Assembly (NCBI GenBank): GCA_018003515.1
Contig: JAGNDO010000018.1
Coordinates: 1-64,000 of the forward strand
From: Caldilineaceae bacterium
Lineage (GTDB): Bacteria > Chloroflexota > Anaerolineae > Caldilineales > Caldilineaceae
Length of the DNA stretch: 64,000 nucleotides
Reading direction: 5' to 3'
A program made the position numbers and the translations under genes. Numbering within the stretch: the first letter of the stretch is position 1; each line of letters starts with the position of its first letter. Positions 41,119 through 50,611 of this stretch are shown piece by piece. The notes under the pieces are model-generated. The model saw only the letters and a program-made list of their open reading frames with translations, ran no database searches and was not told the origin of the DNA.

Positions 41119-42351
41119 ATGCGTAAACTGTTCGGATTGGATCGCAATGTCTTCTATTTGGGCATCGTCAGCTTTCTCACCGACATCTCGTCGGAGATGA
41201 CCCTGACCCTGCTGCCGCTCTTTTTGACCAATGTGCTGGGCGTGGCCATGCCCATTGTGGGGTTGATCGAGGGCTTCGCCGAGGCCACGGCCAGCCTGCT
41301 CAAGATCGTCTCCGGGCGTATCAGCGATATCAGCGGGCGGCGCAAACCCCTCACCGTGCTGGGGTACGGCATCAGCAGCTTGATGAAGCCCCTGTTGGCC
41401 TTGGCCGGAAGCTGGCCCCTGGTCCTGGCCGTGCGCTTTGCCGACCGGGTGGGCAAGGGCATCCGCTCTTCGCCCCGGGACGCCCTGATTGCCGAGAGCG
41501 CCGCGCCGGAGGATCGAGGCCGGGCCTTTGGCTGGCACCGGGCGGCGGACACGGCAGGGGCGCTGGTGGGTCTCTCCCTGGCCGCCGGGATCATCTGGTT
41601 CACCCAGCGCAACGCCCAACTGTTGGACCGGGAAACCTTCCGCACGATTGTGCTGTGGGGGGCCATTCCTGGCTTTTTGAGCGTGGGGGTGCTGGTCTGG
41701 GGGGTGAAGGAGGCGGCCACCACCCGTGCCCACAGGGACAGCGGGGAAAAAGAGAGACGCTCGCTCAACTGGCGGGTGTGGCAGGGGATGGACCCAGCCT
41801 TTCTCAAATATCTGGCCGTCATGGCCCTCTTCACCCTGGGCAACAGCAGTGATGCCTTTCTGCTGCTACGGGTGCAAAGCGTGGGATTGACCACCCTCCA
41901 GATCGCCCTGATGTTGGTGGCGTACAATGTGATCTATTCGGCCTTTGCCCTGCCCGCCGGCATTCTCAGCGACCGGTTGGGGCGCAAGCAGTTGTTGATC
42001 TTTGGCTGGGGATTGTATGCCCTGATCTATCTGGGCTTTGGCTGGGTGGGGGAGGGGGGCGGCGTGGCCGCGGTGGGGCTGTACATTGCCTACGGTCTCT
42101 ACTACGCCAACACCGAGGGGGTGGGCCGGGCCTACGTGGCGGATCTGGTTCCGTCCCACAACCGAGCCACGGCCTATGGGCTGTACTACGGGGTAGTGGG
42201 GCTGATCGCCTTGCCCGCCAGCGTCCTGGCCGGCAGCCTGTGGGCCTGGATCAACCCGGCGGCCCCCTTCTATTTCGGGGCGGCCTTGGCCGGCGTCGCC
42301 GCCCTCCTGCTCTGGTTCTGGGTACCAAACAGTCAGGGTAAACCGACATAA
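41119..42351 (+). CDS. MFS transporter
   Basis: A 410-residue major-facilitator protein with 12 predicted helices. The loop 2-3 motif is seen as GRISDISGRRKPLT, with GILSDRLGRKQLL in the second half. FADRVGKGIRSSPRDALIAES is a segment I associate with a subfamily of MFS carriers of unknown substrate. GAGGA precedes the ATG at 41119. A hairpin with T-run follows. Confidence 0.9.
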   Translation: MRKLFGLDRNVFYLGIVSFLTDISSEMTLTLLPLFLTNVLGVAMPIVGLIEGFAEATASLLKIVSGRISDISGRRKPLTVLGYGISSLMKPLLALAGSWPLVLAVRFADRVGKGIRSSPRDALIAESAAPEDRGRAFGWHRAADTAGALVGLSLAAGIIWFTQRNAQLLDRETFRTIVLWGAIPGFLSVGVLVWGVKEAATTRAHRDSGEKERRSLNWRVWQGMDPAFLKYLAVMALFTLGNSSDAFLLLRVQSVGLTTLQIALMLVAYNVIYSAFALPAGILSDRLGRKQLLIFGWGLYALIYLGFGWVGEGGGVAAVGLYIAYGLYYANTEGVGRAYVADLVPSHNRATAYGLYYGVVGLIALPASVLAGSLWAWINPAAPFYFGAALAGVAALLLWFWVPNSQGKPT

Positions 42352-42355
42352 AAAT

Positions 42356-42424
42356 TATCGCAAAGACACAAAGGGCGCAAAGAAAAACAGAAGTTTCTCT
42401 TTGCGCCCTTTGTGTCTTTGCGAT
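42356..42424. terminator. CGCAAAG stem-loop, bidirectional terminator
   Basis: A 28-base arm (TATCGCAAAGACACAAAGGG...) and its exact complement at 42397-42424, between the MFS and CBS genes, followed by A7/T-run. Repeat words CGCAAAG/CACAAAG resemble those at 2260-2290 and 58239. Confidence 0.8.
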
Positions 42425-42439
42425 AAAAAAACCACCCCT

Positions 42440-42928
42440 TCACCCGCTCACCCCTTCACCCTCCTCCGCCATCTCCAACTCCTCGATCAACTGCACCAGA
42501 TCCGTGCGGGTGATGATGCCGACGATCTTGCCATTTTCCACCACGGGCAGGGAGCGGTGGCCCCGCTTCATCATCTGGGTGGCCACGTGATCGATGGAAT
42601 CGTCCGGGCCAACCGTGGTGACTTTGGTACTCATCAACTCCGCGGCGTTGACGGCCAGAATATGGCGCACCTGCTCTTTGTACTCAGCATAATCGTCTAG
42701 CCCAAAGGGGAGCAGCCCCCACAGCAAGGGAAAATAGGTCGGTTCCTTGGCCGGAGCGTGGCGGGAGATCAGATCCAGCTCCGAGACAAACCCCACCAGC
42801 TTGCCTTCATGGTTGACCACCGGCACCCCGCTGATCTGGTTGGCCCGCATGATCCACGCCAGCTTCTGGATAGGCGTGTCCGGTGTGACGGTGATGACGT
42901 TGTTGGTCATGAGATCCCGAACTTGCAT
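42440..42928 (-). CDS. CBS-pair domain protein
   Basis: A 162-residue protein made of two CBS domains (about residues 5-60 and 100-155), each with the GVPVV/SLPVV-x-x-G strand (SGVPVVNHEGKLVG, RSLPVVENGKIVGIITRTDL). Such pairs bind adenosine nucleotides (AMP, ATP, SAM) and regulate a partner. AAAGGA precedes the ATG. The partner is not identifiable. Confidence 0.9.
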   Translation of the reverse strand: MQVRDLMTNNVITVTPDTPIQKLAWIMRANQISGVPVVNHEGKLVGFVSELDLISRHAPAKEPTYFPLLWGLLPFGLDDYAEYKEQVRHILAVNAAELMSTKVTTVGPDDSIDHVATQMMKRGHRSLPVVENGKIVGIITRTDLVQLIEELEMAEEGEGVSG

Positions 42929-43015
42929 GGTGGGGTTCCTTTCTAGGGAAGGCAAAAGGCAAAAGTCAAAAGGGGTGTGGGGTGGACAGGCGGTGGAAAG
43001 AGTAGGGGAAATCGT

Positions 43016-43088
<73 letters not shown>

Positions 43089-43093
43089 CGAAA

Positions 43094-43190
43094 AAGAAAA
43101 GGTTGATCTGTTGATTGGTTGATTTGGCCAAACGCACACCCCTTACGGGGACGCCCACCAAAAAATCAACAAATAAACAAATCAACCAAT
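43094..43190. repeat. GTTGATT-word palindrome between two tRNA genes
   Basis: GTTGATT/GGTTGATT words on the left and AATCAAC/AATCAACC words on the right, with a CG-rich middle (CCTTACGGGG). Same words at 54677-54757. Confidence 0.65.
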
Positions 43191-43193
43191 TAG

Positions 43194-43264
43194 AGCGGGT
43201 AGCGGGAATCGAACCCGCGTAATCTGCTTGGAAGGCAGAGGCTCTACCATTAAGCTATACCCGC
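43194..43264 (-). tRNA. tRNA-Gly (anticodon TCC)
   Basis: 71 nt: acceptor GCGGGTA/TACCCGC, D-arm AGCTTAATGGTAGAGC, anticodon loop CTTCCAA (TCC), T-arm GCGGG-TTCGATT-CCCGC. Confidence 0.93.
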
Positions 43265-43267
43265 ATG

Positions 43268-43343
<76 letters not shown>

Positions 43344-43352
43344 TCTGCGCTT

Positions 43353-43381
43353 ATTTTAGCCGAAAGGGGCGGGTTGGTCAA
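43353..43381 (-). promoter_or_regulatory. Promoter of the tRNA-Pro-Gly-Met operon
   Basis: TTGACC (43376-43381), a 17-base spacer and TAAAAT (43353-43358) on the minus strand. Transcription would start about 3 bases before tRNA-Pro. Confidence 0.7.
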
Positions 43382-43474
43382 ACGGACGCAATGCAACTTC
43401 ACGGCTTATGAAAGGCCCTGGCCTATAGGAGCCGGCCTGGTCAGGCGCAAAAGTGACGTGTGGCACAACACATA

Positions 43475-43516
43475 AATACAATGGCCCCCGCTCGGTTGAG
43501 CGGGGGCCATTGTATT
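43475..43516 (-). terminator. Intrinsic terminator of the 44-kb secreted protein gene
   Basis: A 19-base perfect stem (AATACAATGGCCCCCGCTC and complement) with loop GGTT. The AT flanks make it possibly bidirectional. Confidence 0.85.
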
Positions 43517-43584
43517 GTCAATCCATTGTGAACTCAGTTGTCGCCAATAATGAGAGACCCACTGAGACCACAAACATGCATCTG

Positions 43585-44547
43585 TTAGTAGCAACTCGCC
43601 ATGGCGACGCCATCTACATAGATCGACACATCGTCAAAGTAGATGTTGGAGTTGAGCGCCGCCGGGCTTTCGCCCTGGATCATGACCATAAACATGCCGC
43701 TGTCGCCAACAGTGACGGTGTTCTCCATCCAGTTCCATTCGCCCCGGGTGTAGCCGTTGACATACTGCGCTGAATCGCCATAGGCATCAGCCTTGACACC
43801 CAAAGAGGCCCAGTCATAGTCCCAACGGTCGGTAGGGGAAACGTTGCCATGATTGATGATCAGATAATGCACCGCAACCTTCACGACAGCACCAGGAGCT
43901 GCGCTGAACAACGGGCTGGCGAAACCGGCAGCATAGGGCTGCATGCTGGCGATCTTGGCAGAGTGGCGTCCGTCTACTGTATCGCCGACGGTTGTGCCGT
44001 CATCGTCATAGTTGCTGCCAGGGCCTACAACATTCTCTTTAGAGAAGACCACATTCTTGGCCTGGCGATAGCCATCGTTGACCGCAAAGGCACCCCAGCC
44101 GCCGAACCAGTCGGTGAAGAGATCCTGGCGTTCTTTGGGATCCGAGCGGCTGGCCCACAGACCATTCTTGTCGAAATTGTTACAAACAGCCGGTGCCGGC
44201 GCGTTTAAGTAATTCAACGTGATGCCGTTGGCAATGTTTGTAATTTTCGGCAAAATGAACGGATTGCCATTCTTCAGACCATCTGCCTTGGCGACGGCAG
44301 CGGCTTCCGAGGACTGGGCAGGCAGATTCGTCGCCACGACCAAGTTGTAGATCTGGCTGGGGGCCAGTACACTGGTGTGGGGAATGGGCTGCGGGCTGGT
44401 TCGCGGAGCCATTACAGGGACGATTTTAGGATTGGGGCCGGTTGTGGTGTGCCCGTCGGCAAGCACAGCAGTTGCGGGTACCAACAGTGCCAAGATGAGC
44501 AAAACTGCTAACAAACTTCGACGAAACGATCTTCCTGAAGCACGCAT
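43585..44547 (-). CDS. Secreted protein of unknown function
   Basis: A 320-residue protein with a classical Sec signal (RRSLLAVLLILALLVPATAVLA, cleavage after ADG-type sequence near residue 32). The mature part has Asn/Asp/Gly-rich, aromatic segments (DLFTDWFGGWGAFAVNDGYR, GEWNWMENTVTVGDSGMFMVMIQ) suggesting a beta-sandwich like a carbohydrate- or matrix-binding domain, and one Cys near each end. No family recognised. AAGGAGA precedes the ATG. A terminator follows. Confidence 0.78.
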   Translation of the reverse strand: MRASGRSFRRSLLAVLLILALLVPATAVLADGHTTTGPNPKIVPVMAPRTSPQPIPHTSVLAPSQIYNLVVATNLPAQSSEAAAVAKADGLKNGNPFILPKITNIANGITLNYLNAPAPAVCNNFDKNGLWASRSDPKERQDLFTDWFGGWGAFAVNDGYRQAKNVVFSKENVVGPGSNYDDDGTTVGDTVDGRHSAKIASMQPYAAGFASPLFSAAPGAVVKVAVHYLIINHGNVSPTDRWDYDWASLGVKADAYGDSAQYVNGYTRGEWNWMENTVTVGDSGMFMVMIQGESPAALNSNIYFDDVSIYVDGVAMASCY

Positions 44548-44765
44548 GTAACTTCTCCTTATCTGAGGGGTAGGACAAACAAGTTGGACAAATACAGCTG
44601 AGTTCTATTACACCTTATTCACCCACGATGGATGAACATACGGCACAATATGCATCAAGCATGCAGAAGCACACTGGCATAACATCAGAATTCCTCACAA
44701 TCTAGTCCGGCCTAGGCTACCAGTCGGACGATATGAGCTACGAGACCGGTCGAACTTACACTCAT

Positions 44766-45824
44766 TTAGGGCAGCGGTTGTTGAAAAGCGAGTTCGATGT
44801 TGGTCTTGTTCAGCACTATCTCGTAAATCTCAAAATCACCCAAATAGGCCCGATCATACTGTTCGCCGGCATATTCTCCAGAGAAGAGCCAGCGTTTGAC
44901 ATACCTCATCGACAGCAATATTCCTGTACGCAGATCATAACAAGCGACACCCTGATATGTGTTTAGCCAGCCATCGGTCTCTGCCACTTCACCGGCCAAC
45001 TGTTCATTGCACCAAGCCGCCACTTTCTGTCCATCAGAAGCGGTGAAGAGGCTATTGCCTGGGCCAGGGTTGGCCCCATGCCAAAAGTCCGTCAGGAATA
45101 CCTCGGCTTGACCTGCGTATAGATCTCTGCCGTCGAATGGGTCCAATTGGTGTCGCAATACGGAGTTTTGACCACAACTATCCGCCCATGTAACTGTGCG
45201 GTCAATGACAAGCCAGAATTGGTCCAAATCACTCCGTTCCTCCGCCGTGATGGAGGCCGTACACACCCGCTCAGTGCATCGTTCCGACCCGCATTGATAA
45301 TCCACATCCCAGACCGCATCCACGTTTTCAGGAAAGAGCGATGCTAACACAGGCAGAGCCTCAGCGTCCGCATTCGCTTCCACCACCTGTCCGGAGATCC
45401 ACGCCGGATAGGTTGGCTGGTCAGGTTCGTCGTCAATGCCCTGAAAACAGCATACACGCCACCAGCCCTCTGTCGTTTTGCCGTAGGTCTTGAATGACGA
45501 ACTCCTGTCGGCTATCGTGATGGGCTGATATTCCAGACCCGGACCGCTACGAACATTTACCCGACTGCTTTTGGCATTCACCGAAGCAGTCCATCCAGCA
45601 TTGGCAATATCAGCCTGTGTGACACTGGACTGAACCGGATCACTGAATGACGACGACGCTTCCGATCCCAACCTCTCGACGCCCGGAGGTACATTTTGGC
45701 CAAAATCAGACATCAATTGAAGCGATTTTGCCATTGATGCCGGATCAGGGACGCATCCACCAAACAATAGAAGCAGACTAATGGCCACCCATCCAAGAAA
45801 AACCCTAGGCAATAGGCTCGTCAT
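44766..45824 (-). CDS. Lipoprotein with bacterial SH3 domain
   Basis: A 352-residue lipoprotein (lipobox FGGC, Cys24). Residues about 78-150 are an SH3b domain (VNAKSSRVNVRSGPGLEYQPITIA...WWRVCC) that typically binds cell-wall peptides. The C-terminal 200 residues carry paired Cys residues (DYQCGSERCTERVC, SCGQNSV, AWCNEQ, VACYDL) that look like disulfides, in an unknown fold. No good ribosome site; AT-rich upstream. Confidence 0.82.
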   Translation of the reverse strand: MTSLLPRVFLGWVAISLLLLFGGCVPDPASMAKSLQLMSDFGQNVPPGVERLGSEASSSFSDPVQSSVTQADIANAGWTASVNAKSSRVNVRSGPGLEYQPITIADRSSSFKTYGKTTEGWWRVCCFQGIDDEPDQPTYPAWISGQVVEANADAEALPVLASLFPENVDAVWDVDYQCGSERCTERVCTASITAEERSDLDQFWLVIDRTVTWADSCGQNSVLRHQLDPFDGRDLYAGQAEVFLTDFWHGANPGPGNSLFTASDGQKVAAWCNEQLAGEVAETDGWLNTYQGVACYDLRTGILLSMRYVKRWLFSGEYAGEQYDRAYLGDFEIYEIVLNKTNIELAFQQPLP

Positions 45825-46372
45825 TGATAATTACTCGGCGTTTGCTAGATTTAGACTGTTCGATGACTACGCCAGACAAATTTCCTCAATCCAAGAGAAA
45901 ATAAGCGAGCGCAAAAACATCAGTAATTTTGACGAATCAAAAACTAAGGAGTTGTTGTTTGGGTTGATCGGTGCCGATAGCTCCGTTGCCGTCAGGAAAA
46001 ATTCAGCATTGGCTGATCAAAACAAGAGAACGAAGAGACAAGAAAGAGAAACAAAAGAACGAAGAGACAAGAAAGAGAAACAAGAGAAACAAGAGAAACA
46101 AGAGAAACAAGAGAAACAAGAGAAACAAGAGAAACAAGAGAAACAAGAGAACGAAGAGAACGAAGAGAACGAAGAGACAAGAAAAACCTTCTGATCAATT
46201 ATAACGCATGTTTCGATTACATGCAACCTCTATTTTGCAGGTTCATCAATTCTCAATTTTCCCCATAAACAGGAACAATTGCCTTGACGACTCCGAAATT
46301 CAGCGCATGGGGCACTTCTCTCTGTCAGAAACCAAATTCATCCCCACTCTCCACTCTCCAATCTCCTACCTC
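45825..46372. other. Low-complexity spacer with 9-bp tandem repeats
   Basis: No credible gene. 46021-46185 holds short purine-rich repeats (see the separate entry). The rest is AT-rich, with CTCCAATCTC-type words just before the next gene's 3' end. Confidence 0.65.
46021..46185. repeat. Purine-rich 9-bp tandem repeat
   Basis: Eight perfect copies of ACAAGAGAA span 46080-46151, then variants CGAAGAGAA; imperfect 33-bp units precede at 46021-46079. One frame would read KQEKQEK.., but it opens antisense to the lipoprotein gene. Confidence 0.85.
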
Positions 46373-48199
46373 CTACCTCACCCATTGAATGCTGTGCAAG
46401 CTCCAGTCCGGGCTGAGGGTGCCGGTGATGGGGGCCAGAGCGCGGGGGGTACCGCCGGCGATGGGCAGCAGCCAGATCTTCCACGCACCGTCCCGGTCGC
46501 TGAGGAAGGCGATTTGCGTGCCGTCCGGGCTGACCGTGGGCAGGACGTCGTTGGAGTTGTTGGTGGTCAGGCGCAGAACTTCGCCCGTGGCCACGGTGAG
46601 CCGGTAGATCTCCCAGTTGCCGTGGCGATCCCGGCTCATGAAGAGTACATAGGTGCCGTCCGGTGACCAGGTGGGCCGGGTGTCCCCTGGCTGAGAAGTC
46701 AGGGAGGTGCGGCTGGTGGCAGCGCTGGTTAGGGTCCACAGGCCACAGCCGTTGCCCGTGGGGTCACAGCCCTGATAGACGATGCGATCCTGGGTGGGGT
46801 GCCAGGATGGGGTGTTGCCAAAGTCCAGCACATCCGCCACGCCTTTGCCGTCGGCCCAGGTGATGTAGACCCGCCAACGCCGGTCCCCCTCCCGGTTGCT
46901 GGCAAAGACGATGCGGTCCCCGGCAGGATTCCAACTGGGCAGGCTGTCTTCGGTGAAGGTGGAGAAGCGGATACGCAGATCCGTGCCGGGGTCCGAGCCG
47001 CCCAGGCCGCCCAGATCGCCCCGGGTGCTGCGGAAGGCGATGCGCCGCCCGGCCCGTTGCAGATTGGGCTCCGAGGCGTCTTCCACCAGCAAAACCGGGC
47101 GCACGTTGGCCGTCACTGGCTGGGCGAAGATGCGGCTGCGCCCGTCCGTGGGATCGACTGCGGAGTAGAGAATGCGCCCTGTGCCGCTGGCGGCCACGGC
47201 GCTGCTCCCCGCGGCGGGGGTGCCCTCCTCGCCCGGCATGGGTGTACCCTCTTCCGTGGCCTCGATCCCCGCGCCCGAATCACACAGGATTTGGAATTCG
47301 GTCTGCTTCTCCCCTAGGCCCAACGCATTCTGCACGACAATGGCCTGGGCATATTGATCTGCGGCCTCGCACCAATTCCCCTCTTTTGCCAAACTGTCCC
47401 CATATTCCAAATGGGCTTCCTGGAGCTTTTGGCGCACGTCCCGATAGCTGGGGTTGCCCTCGTAGATCAGGGTGAGCAGATCGATGGCCTTGGGCCAATC
47501 GGCGAACCAATAGGTCAGGGCATCCACATATTGGGCGGTCACATCCCGCACCGTGCGGATCTGTACCTCGTCCGGGCGGATCTCCAAAGCCCGGTCAAAG
47601 AGGCTGACCGCCTCTTCCAGGCTGCCGGCATTGCTCTTTTCCATGCCCAAACTGGCATAGGCCGTGTAGAGTTGATCTTGCAATTGCTGGGGATCGAAGG
47701 TGGGGTCTTCGGTCTTGAGCTGGGTCTGCTTGGCCTGCACCTGCAACAGCCGGTCGATGGCCTCGGCCCAACGCCCTTCTTGGGCCAGAGATTGGGCATC
47801 GGCCCAGACCACATTCATGGGATTGAGGGGAGTTTGGGGTGAACTGGGGGTGGGGGCCACCGCCACGGGTGCCACGGGAACCACGGGCATGGAGGCCGAA
47901 TCCACGCTCAACAGCGTCCCGATGCCATCCAGCGCGCTGGCGTTTTCCGGGTCCAGCAACAGGATCTGGCGGTAGGCCTCCAACGCCGCCGGGGAATCCC
48001 CGTCGGACTGGAAGTCCACCGCCTGCTGGCTGAGGATGGCGATCTGCTGGCGGCGCTGGGTCTCCAACTGCTGGGTGCCATCCCGCAACCCCTTGACCAC
48101 GGCGAAGACCAAAATCAGCACAGCCAACAGAGCGGCCACGCCAATAGTCAGGCGCAGCCAGCGGGGGAAACGGGTGGGTTGAGCGGGTTGTGAGGTCAT
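46373..48199 (-). CDS. Membrane-anchored TPR + TolB-like beta-propeller protein
   Basis: A 608-residue protein: short N-terminal cytoplasmic tail, one membrane helix (residues 14-36), TPR-like helices (45-300) and a C-terminal six-bladed PD40-type propeller with repeated WSPDG/SPDGTQIAF-type blades (PTWSPDGTYVLFMSRD, PTVSPDGTQIAFLSDRDG, PSWNPAGDRIVFASNREG). The propeller would face outward and bind proteins or glycans. No enzyme motifs. The gene shares its orientation with the DUF5107 lipoprotein gene. Confidence 0.85.
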   Translation of the reverse strand: MTSQPAQPTRFPRWLRLTIGVAALLAVLILVFAVVKGLRDGTQQLETQRRQQIAILSQQAVDFQSDGDSPAALEAYRQILLLDPENASALDGIGTLLSVDSASMPVVPVAPVAVAPTPSSPQTPLNPMNVVWADAQSLAQEGRWAEAIDRLLQVQAKQTQLKTEDPTFDPQQLQDQLYTAYASLGMEKSNAGSLEEAVSLFDRALEIRPDEVQIRTVRDVTAQYVDALTYWFADWPKAIDLLTLIYEGNPSYRDVRQKLQEAHLEYGDSLAKEGNWCEAADQYAQAIVVQNALGLGEKQTEFQILCDSGAGIEATEEGTPMPGEEGTPAAGSSAVAASGTGRILYSAVDPTDGRSRIFAQPVTANVRPVLLVEDASEPNLQRAGRRIAFRSTRGDLGGLGGSDPGTDLRIRFSTFTEDSLPSWNPAGDRIVFASNREGDRRWRVYITWADGKGVADVLDFGNTPSWHPTQDRIVYQGCDPTGNGCGLWTLTSAATSRTSLTSQPGDTRPTWSPDGTYVLFMSRDRHGNWEIYRLTVATGEVLRLTTNNSNDVLPTVSPDGTQIAFLSDRDGAWKIWLLPIAGGTPRALAPITGTLSPDWSLHSIQWVR

Positions 48200-48284
48200 A
48201 GGATTTTGGGATTAGGGGTTGGGGATTGGGGATTGGGGGTTGGGTCAAGTTCCTGAAGCCCAATCCCTAATCCCCAATCCCTGA
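48200..48284. repeat. GGGGATT-word inverted repeat
   Basis: GGGATTAGGGGTTGGGGATT words on one side and AATCCCTAATCCCCAATCCC on the other, in the spacer between the DUF5107 and propeller genes. Confidence 0.7.
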
Positions 48285-50576
48285 TCACTTGAATTGTCCG
48301 CTATACGTATACGAATAGACCACCTGCCCGCCGCCGCCCACGAAGGTGATCTGGGCGGTGCCGCTGGTGGGGAGGTGGGCGGCGGTGGCCACCACGCCGT
48401 TGAAGGGCTGAGCCGGGCTGATCTGCAACGTCTGCCGTCCGACTTCCGTTCCGTTGACCGTGACCACCAAGTTGCCGCTCATGGGCCGGGTGGGGAAGAA
48501 GCCCACGGCCAGCCCTTCGCCTGTGGCATAGGGGTGGATGGCGGCGACTTCATTGGCAAAGGCCATGTCCCCCATGCCGCTGACCGGATACCAGACCTCC
48601 CGCCACGAGACCGCGCCGCCAGCGGGCAGGCGATAGGTGTCGAAGAAGGTGGCCGACAATCCGCCGTGGAGTTCCACATAGCCGGAGTTATCGGTCGTAA
48701 AGTTGTCGCTGCCCAGAGCATTGTTGAAGCCCAGGCCAAAGAGCTTGCTGCCCCGTGCCACGTTGGCCGGATAGACCCGCACGGCCCCGGCATTGTAGAC
48801 CCGGTCGTAGATACCCACAAAGGGACCGTGGGCCGCCGGGCGCTCGAAAAAGCCCAAAAACTGGTTCCACGAACCCAGTCGGCTCACATCCCGGCCCCCA
48901 TAATTCGGCCAACTAAAGCCCTGACCCGGCTGGGGCATGCGGGGGTCTTGGGTGCTGTGGACGGTCATCTCCGGGCTGGGGAGGATGAAGTGGGTGTCGC
49001 CGGTGGGCCGGTTGCCACTGCCGGGGGCCAGCATGGCGTTCTGCCAATAGTGGAAATCCAGGGTGCGGTCGCTGACGTTGGAGACCCTCGGTTCGATCTC
49101 AAAGCTGCCCGCGCCAGAACGCAGGCTGATGGTGATGCTGGCGTTCAATCGCCGCCCATCCCTGGGCGTGAAGACCGTCACCGAGGCCAGATCCCGGCTG
49201 ATCTGGCTGGGGATGTAGCCCCAGGGTACGCCCCAATCGTAGCCGTGTTCCTCCACGGGCAGGTTCCACTCCATCCCGCCCACGGCCAGCCAGCCCAACT
49301 GCTCCGGCGGTCCCCAGGGCGAGGGTTTGACCACCGGGTTCTGGTAGAACATATTCCAGCCGCCGGGTTTGTAGATCACCTGCCAGATGCGTCCGCCCAG
49401 TTCGGGCAAAATGGTCACCTTGAGATAGCTGTTTTCCAGCACGATCAGCTTGAAAGTGCGGTTGGCCGGGGCCGGGTTTTCGGCCCGGAAGCGATCCTGA
49501 TCAAAGCGTTTGTAGGGCCAGGCGAAGGTGTCGTTGAACCCGTCGGACTGATAGCGATCATAAGGATACGTCAACAGGGTGACGCTGCTCTCGTAGACCA
49601 CCACTGTGCCCACGGGGGCCGGCGCGGGGACAGATCCGCCCACGGGCGTGGGGGTGAAGCTGGGCGTGGGGGCCGGGGTGGGGATCTCCGTGGTGATGGG
49701 GACCAGATCTGGGCGATCCACCGTGGCCAAAGCCGCAAAAATCCAGGCCGGTTGGCCGTTGAAGGTGAACTTGAGCCATGTCCCGGCGCTGTTTTGGGCC
49801 AGCACATCATAGCTTTGGCCTGCTGTTGCCCCGCCGACCACCGGATAGGTTGTGCCCGGTCCGCTACGTACATTGGCCGCGCTCTTCACCGTCAGCCGGG
49901 GGATCACGACAGCCGTGGGTGTGGCAGTAACCGTCGGTGTGGGCGTGTTTTCTGGTGTCACCGTCTCCGTCGGGGTGACGGTGACAGTGTCCATCGGCGT
50001 GGCTGCGGGCGTGGGCATCTCGGTCGGCGTCTCCGTGGGCCGCACTTCCACCATAAAGGTGCGCTTGGCCTCGCCGATCAACCCAGCCGGGTTGCGTACC
50101 TGGCCGATGATCTCATAATCGCCGGGATCGCTGGCCGTCCACACAAAGGAGAGTACCCCGTTGGGCAGATCCGCCACCCGCTTCCAGCCCGTGCTGGCCC
50201 CATCGATGGAGAGCAGATAGCTCCACCCGTCGGTCTCCGCCACCGGGCGATCCACCGCATGGACCGCGATCTCCACCACATTGCCCGCATAGACCGGCAC
50301 GGGCGAAACGATCTCTACTGCCACCTGGGGGACAGTCGGGGGCTGCTCGGTTGGCGAGGCCGTGGCGGTCGGTTCCAGGGTGACCGGGACCGAAATCGGC
50401 GGCGAGGTGGGGCTAGGGGTCGGCGTGGGCGGCGCAAAGAGCTTGCACCCGGTCAGGGTCAAAGCGATGACCATAAGCAGGCCAAGTCGTCCCCACCGCA
50501 AACCGGAAAGGATGCGCCAATTTTTGAAGCCACGAGGGAGTTGAACGGGATGGGATGATGGTGTGTGTGGGTTCAT
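48285..50576 (-). CDS. Lipoprotein with SH3b domain and DUF5107
   Basis: A 763-residue lipoprotein (LTLTGC, Cys44). Thr/Pro linkers (46-75 and about 185-225) alternate with a beta-sandwich (75-180) and an SH3b domain (about 230-300, RLTVKSAANVRSGPGTTYP). The last 430 residues resemble DUF5107 (ENSYLKVTILPELGGRIWQV...GGMEWNLPVEEHG), a galactose-mutarotase-like fold that would bind sugars. The ATG at 50576 is the last before the signal and stands six bases after a TATAAT; no ribosome site. Confidence 0.86.
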   Translation of the reverse strand: MNPHTPSSHPVQLPRGFKNWRILSGLRWGRLGLLMVIALTLTGCKLFAPPTPTPSPTSPPISVPVTLEPTATASPTEQPPTVPQVAVEIVSPVPVYAGNVVEIAVHAVDRPVAETDGWSYLLSIDGASTGWKRVADLPNGVLSFVWTASDPGDYEIIGQVRNPAGLIGEAKRTFMVEVRPTETPTEMPTPAATPMDTVTVTPTETVTPENTPTPTVTATPTAVVIPRLTVKSAANVRSGPGTTYPVVGGATAGQSYDVLAQNSAGTWLKFTFNGQPAWIFAALATVDRPDLVPITTEIPTPAPTPSFTPTPVGGSVPAPAPVGTVVVYESSVTLLTYPYDRYQSDGFNDTFAWPYKRFDQDRFRAENPAPANRTFKLIVLENSYLKVTILPELGGRIWQVIYKPGGWNMFYQNPVVKPSPWGPPEQLGWLAVGGMEWNLPVEEHGYDWGVPWGYIPSQISRDLASVTVFTPRDGRRLNASITISLRSGAGSFEIEPRVSNVSDRTLDFHYWQNAMLAPGSGNRPTGDTHFILPSPEMTVHSTQDPRMPQPGQGFSWPNYGGRDVSRLGSWNQFLGFFERPAAHGPFVGIYDRVYNAGAVRVYPANVARGSKLFGLGFNNALGSDNFTTDNSGYVELHGGLSATFFDTYRLPAGGAVSWREVWYPVSGMGDMAFANEVAAIHPYATGEGLAVGFFPTRPMSGNLVVTVNGTEVGRQTLQISPAQPFNGVVATAAHLPTSGTAQITFVGGGGQVVYSYTYSGQFK

Positions 50577-50582
50577 GGGCCA

Positions 50583-50611
50583 ATTATACAACCGGCCTAT
50601 GGTTGTGGCAA
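50583..50611 (-). promoter_or_regulatory. Leaderless promoter of the DUF5107 lipoprotein
   Basis: TTGCCA (50606-50611), a 17-base spacer and TATAAT (50583-50588) on the minus strand stand exactly six bases before the ATG. Confidence 0.65.

Noticed and set aside
45781-46194. Open frame with KQEKQEK repeats
   Set aside because: It begins antisense inside the SH3 lipoprotein gene and depends on a 9-bp DNA repeat; no ribosome site.
48294-50558. A 754-codon open frame antisense to the DUF5107 lipoprotein
   Set aside because: His/Arg/Gly-rich shadow frame typical of GC-rich DNA; no family features, while the other strand encodes a lipoprotein with SH3b and DUF5107.
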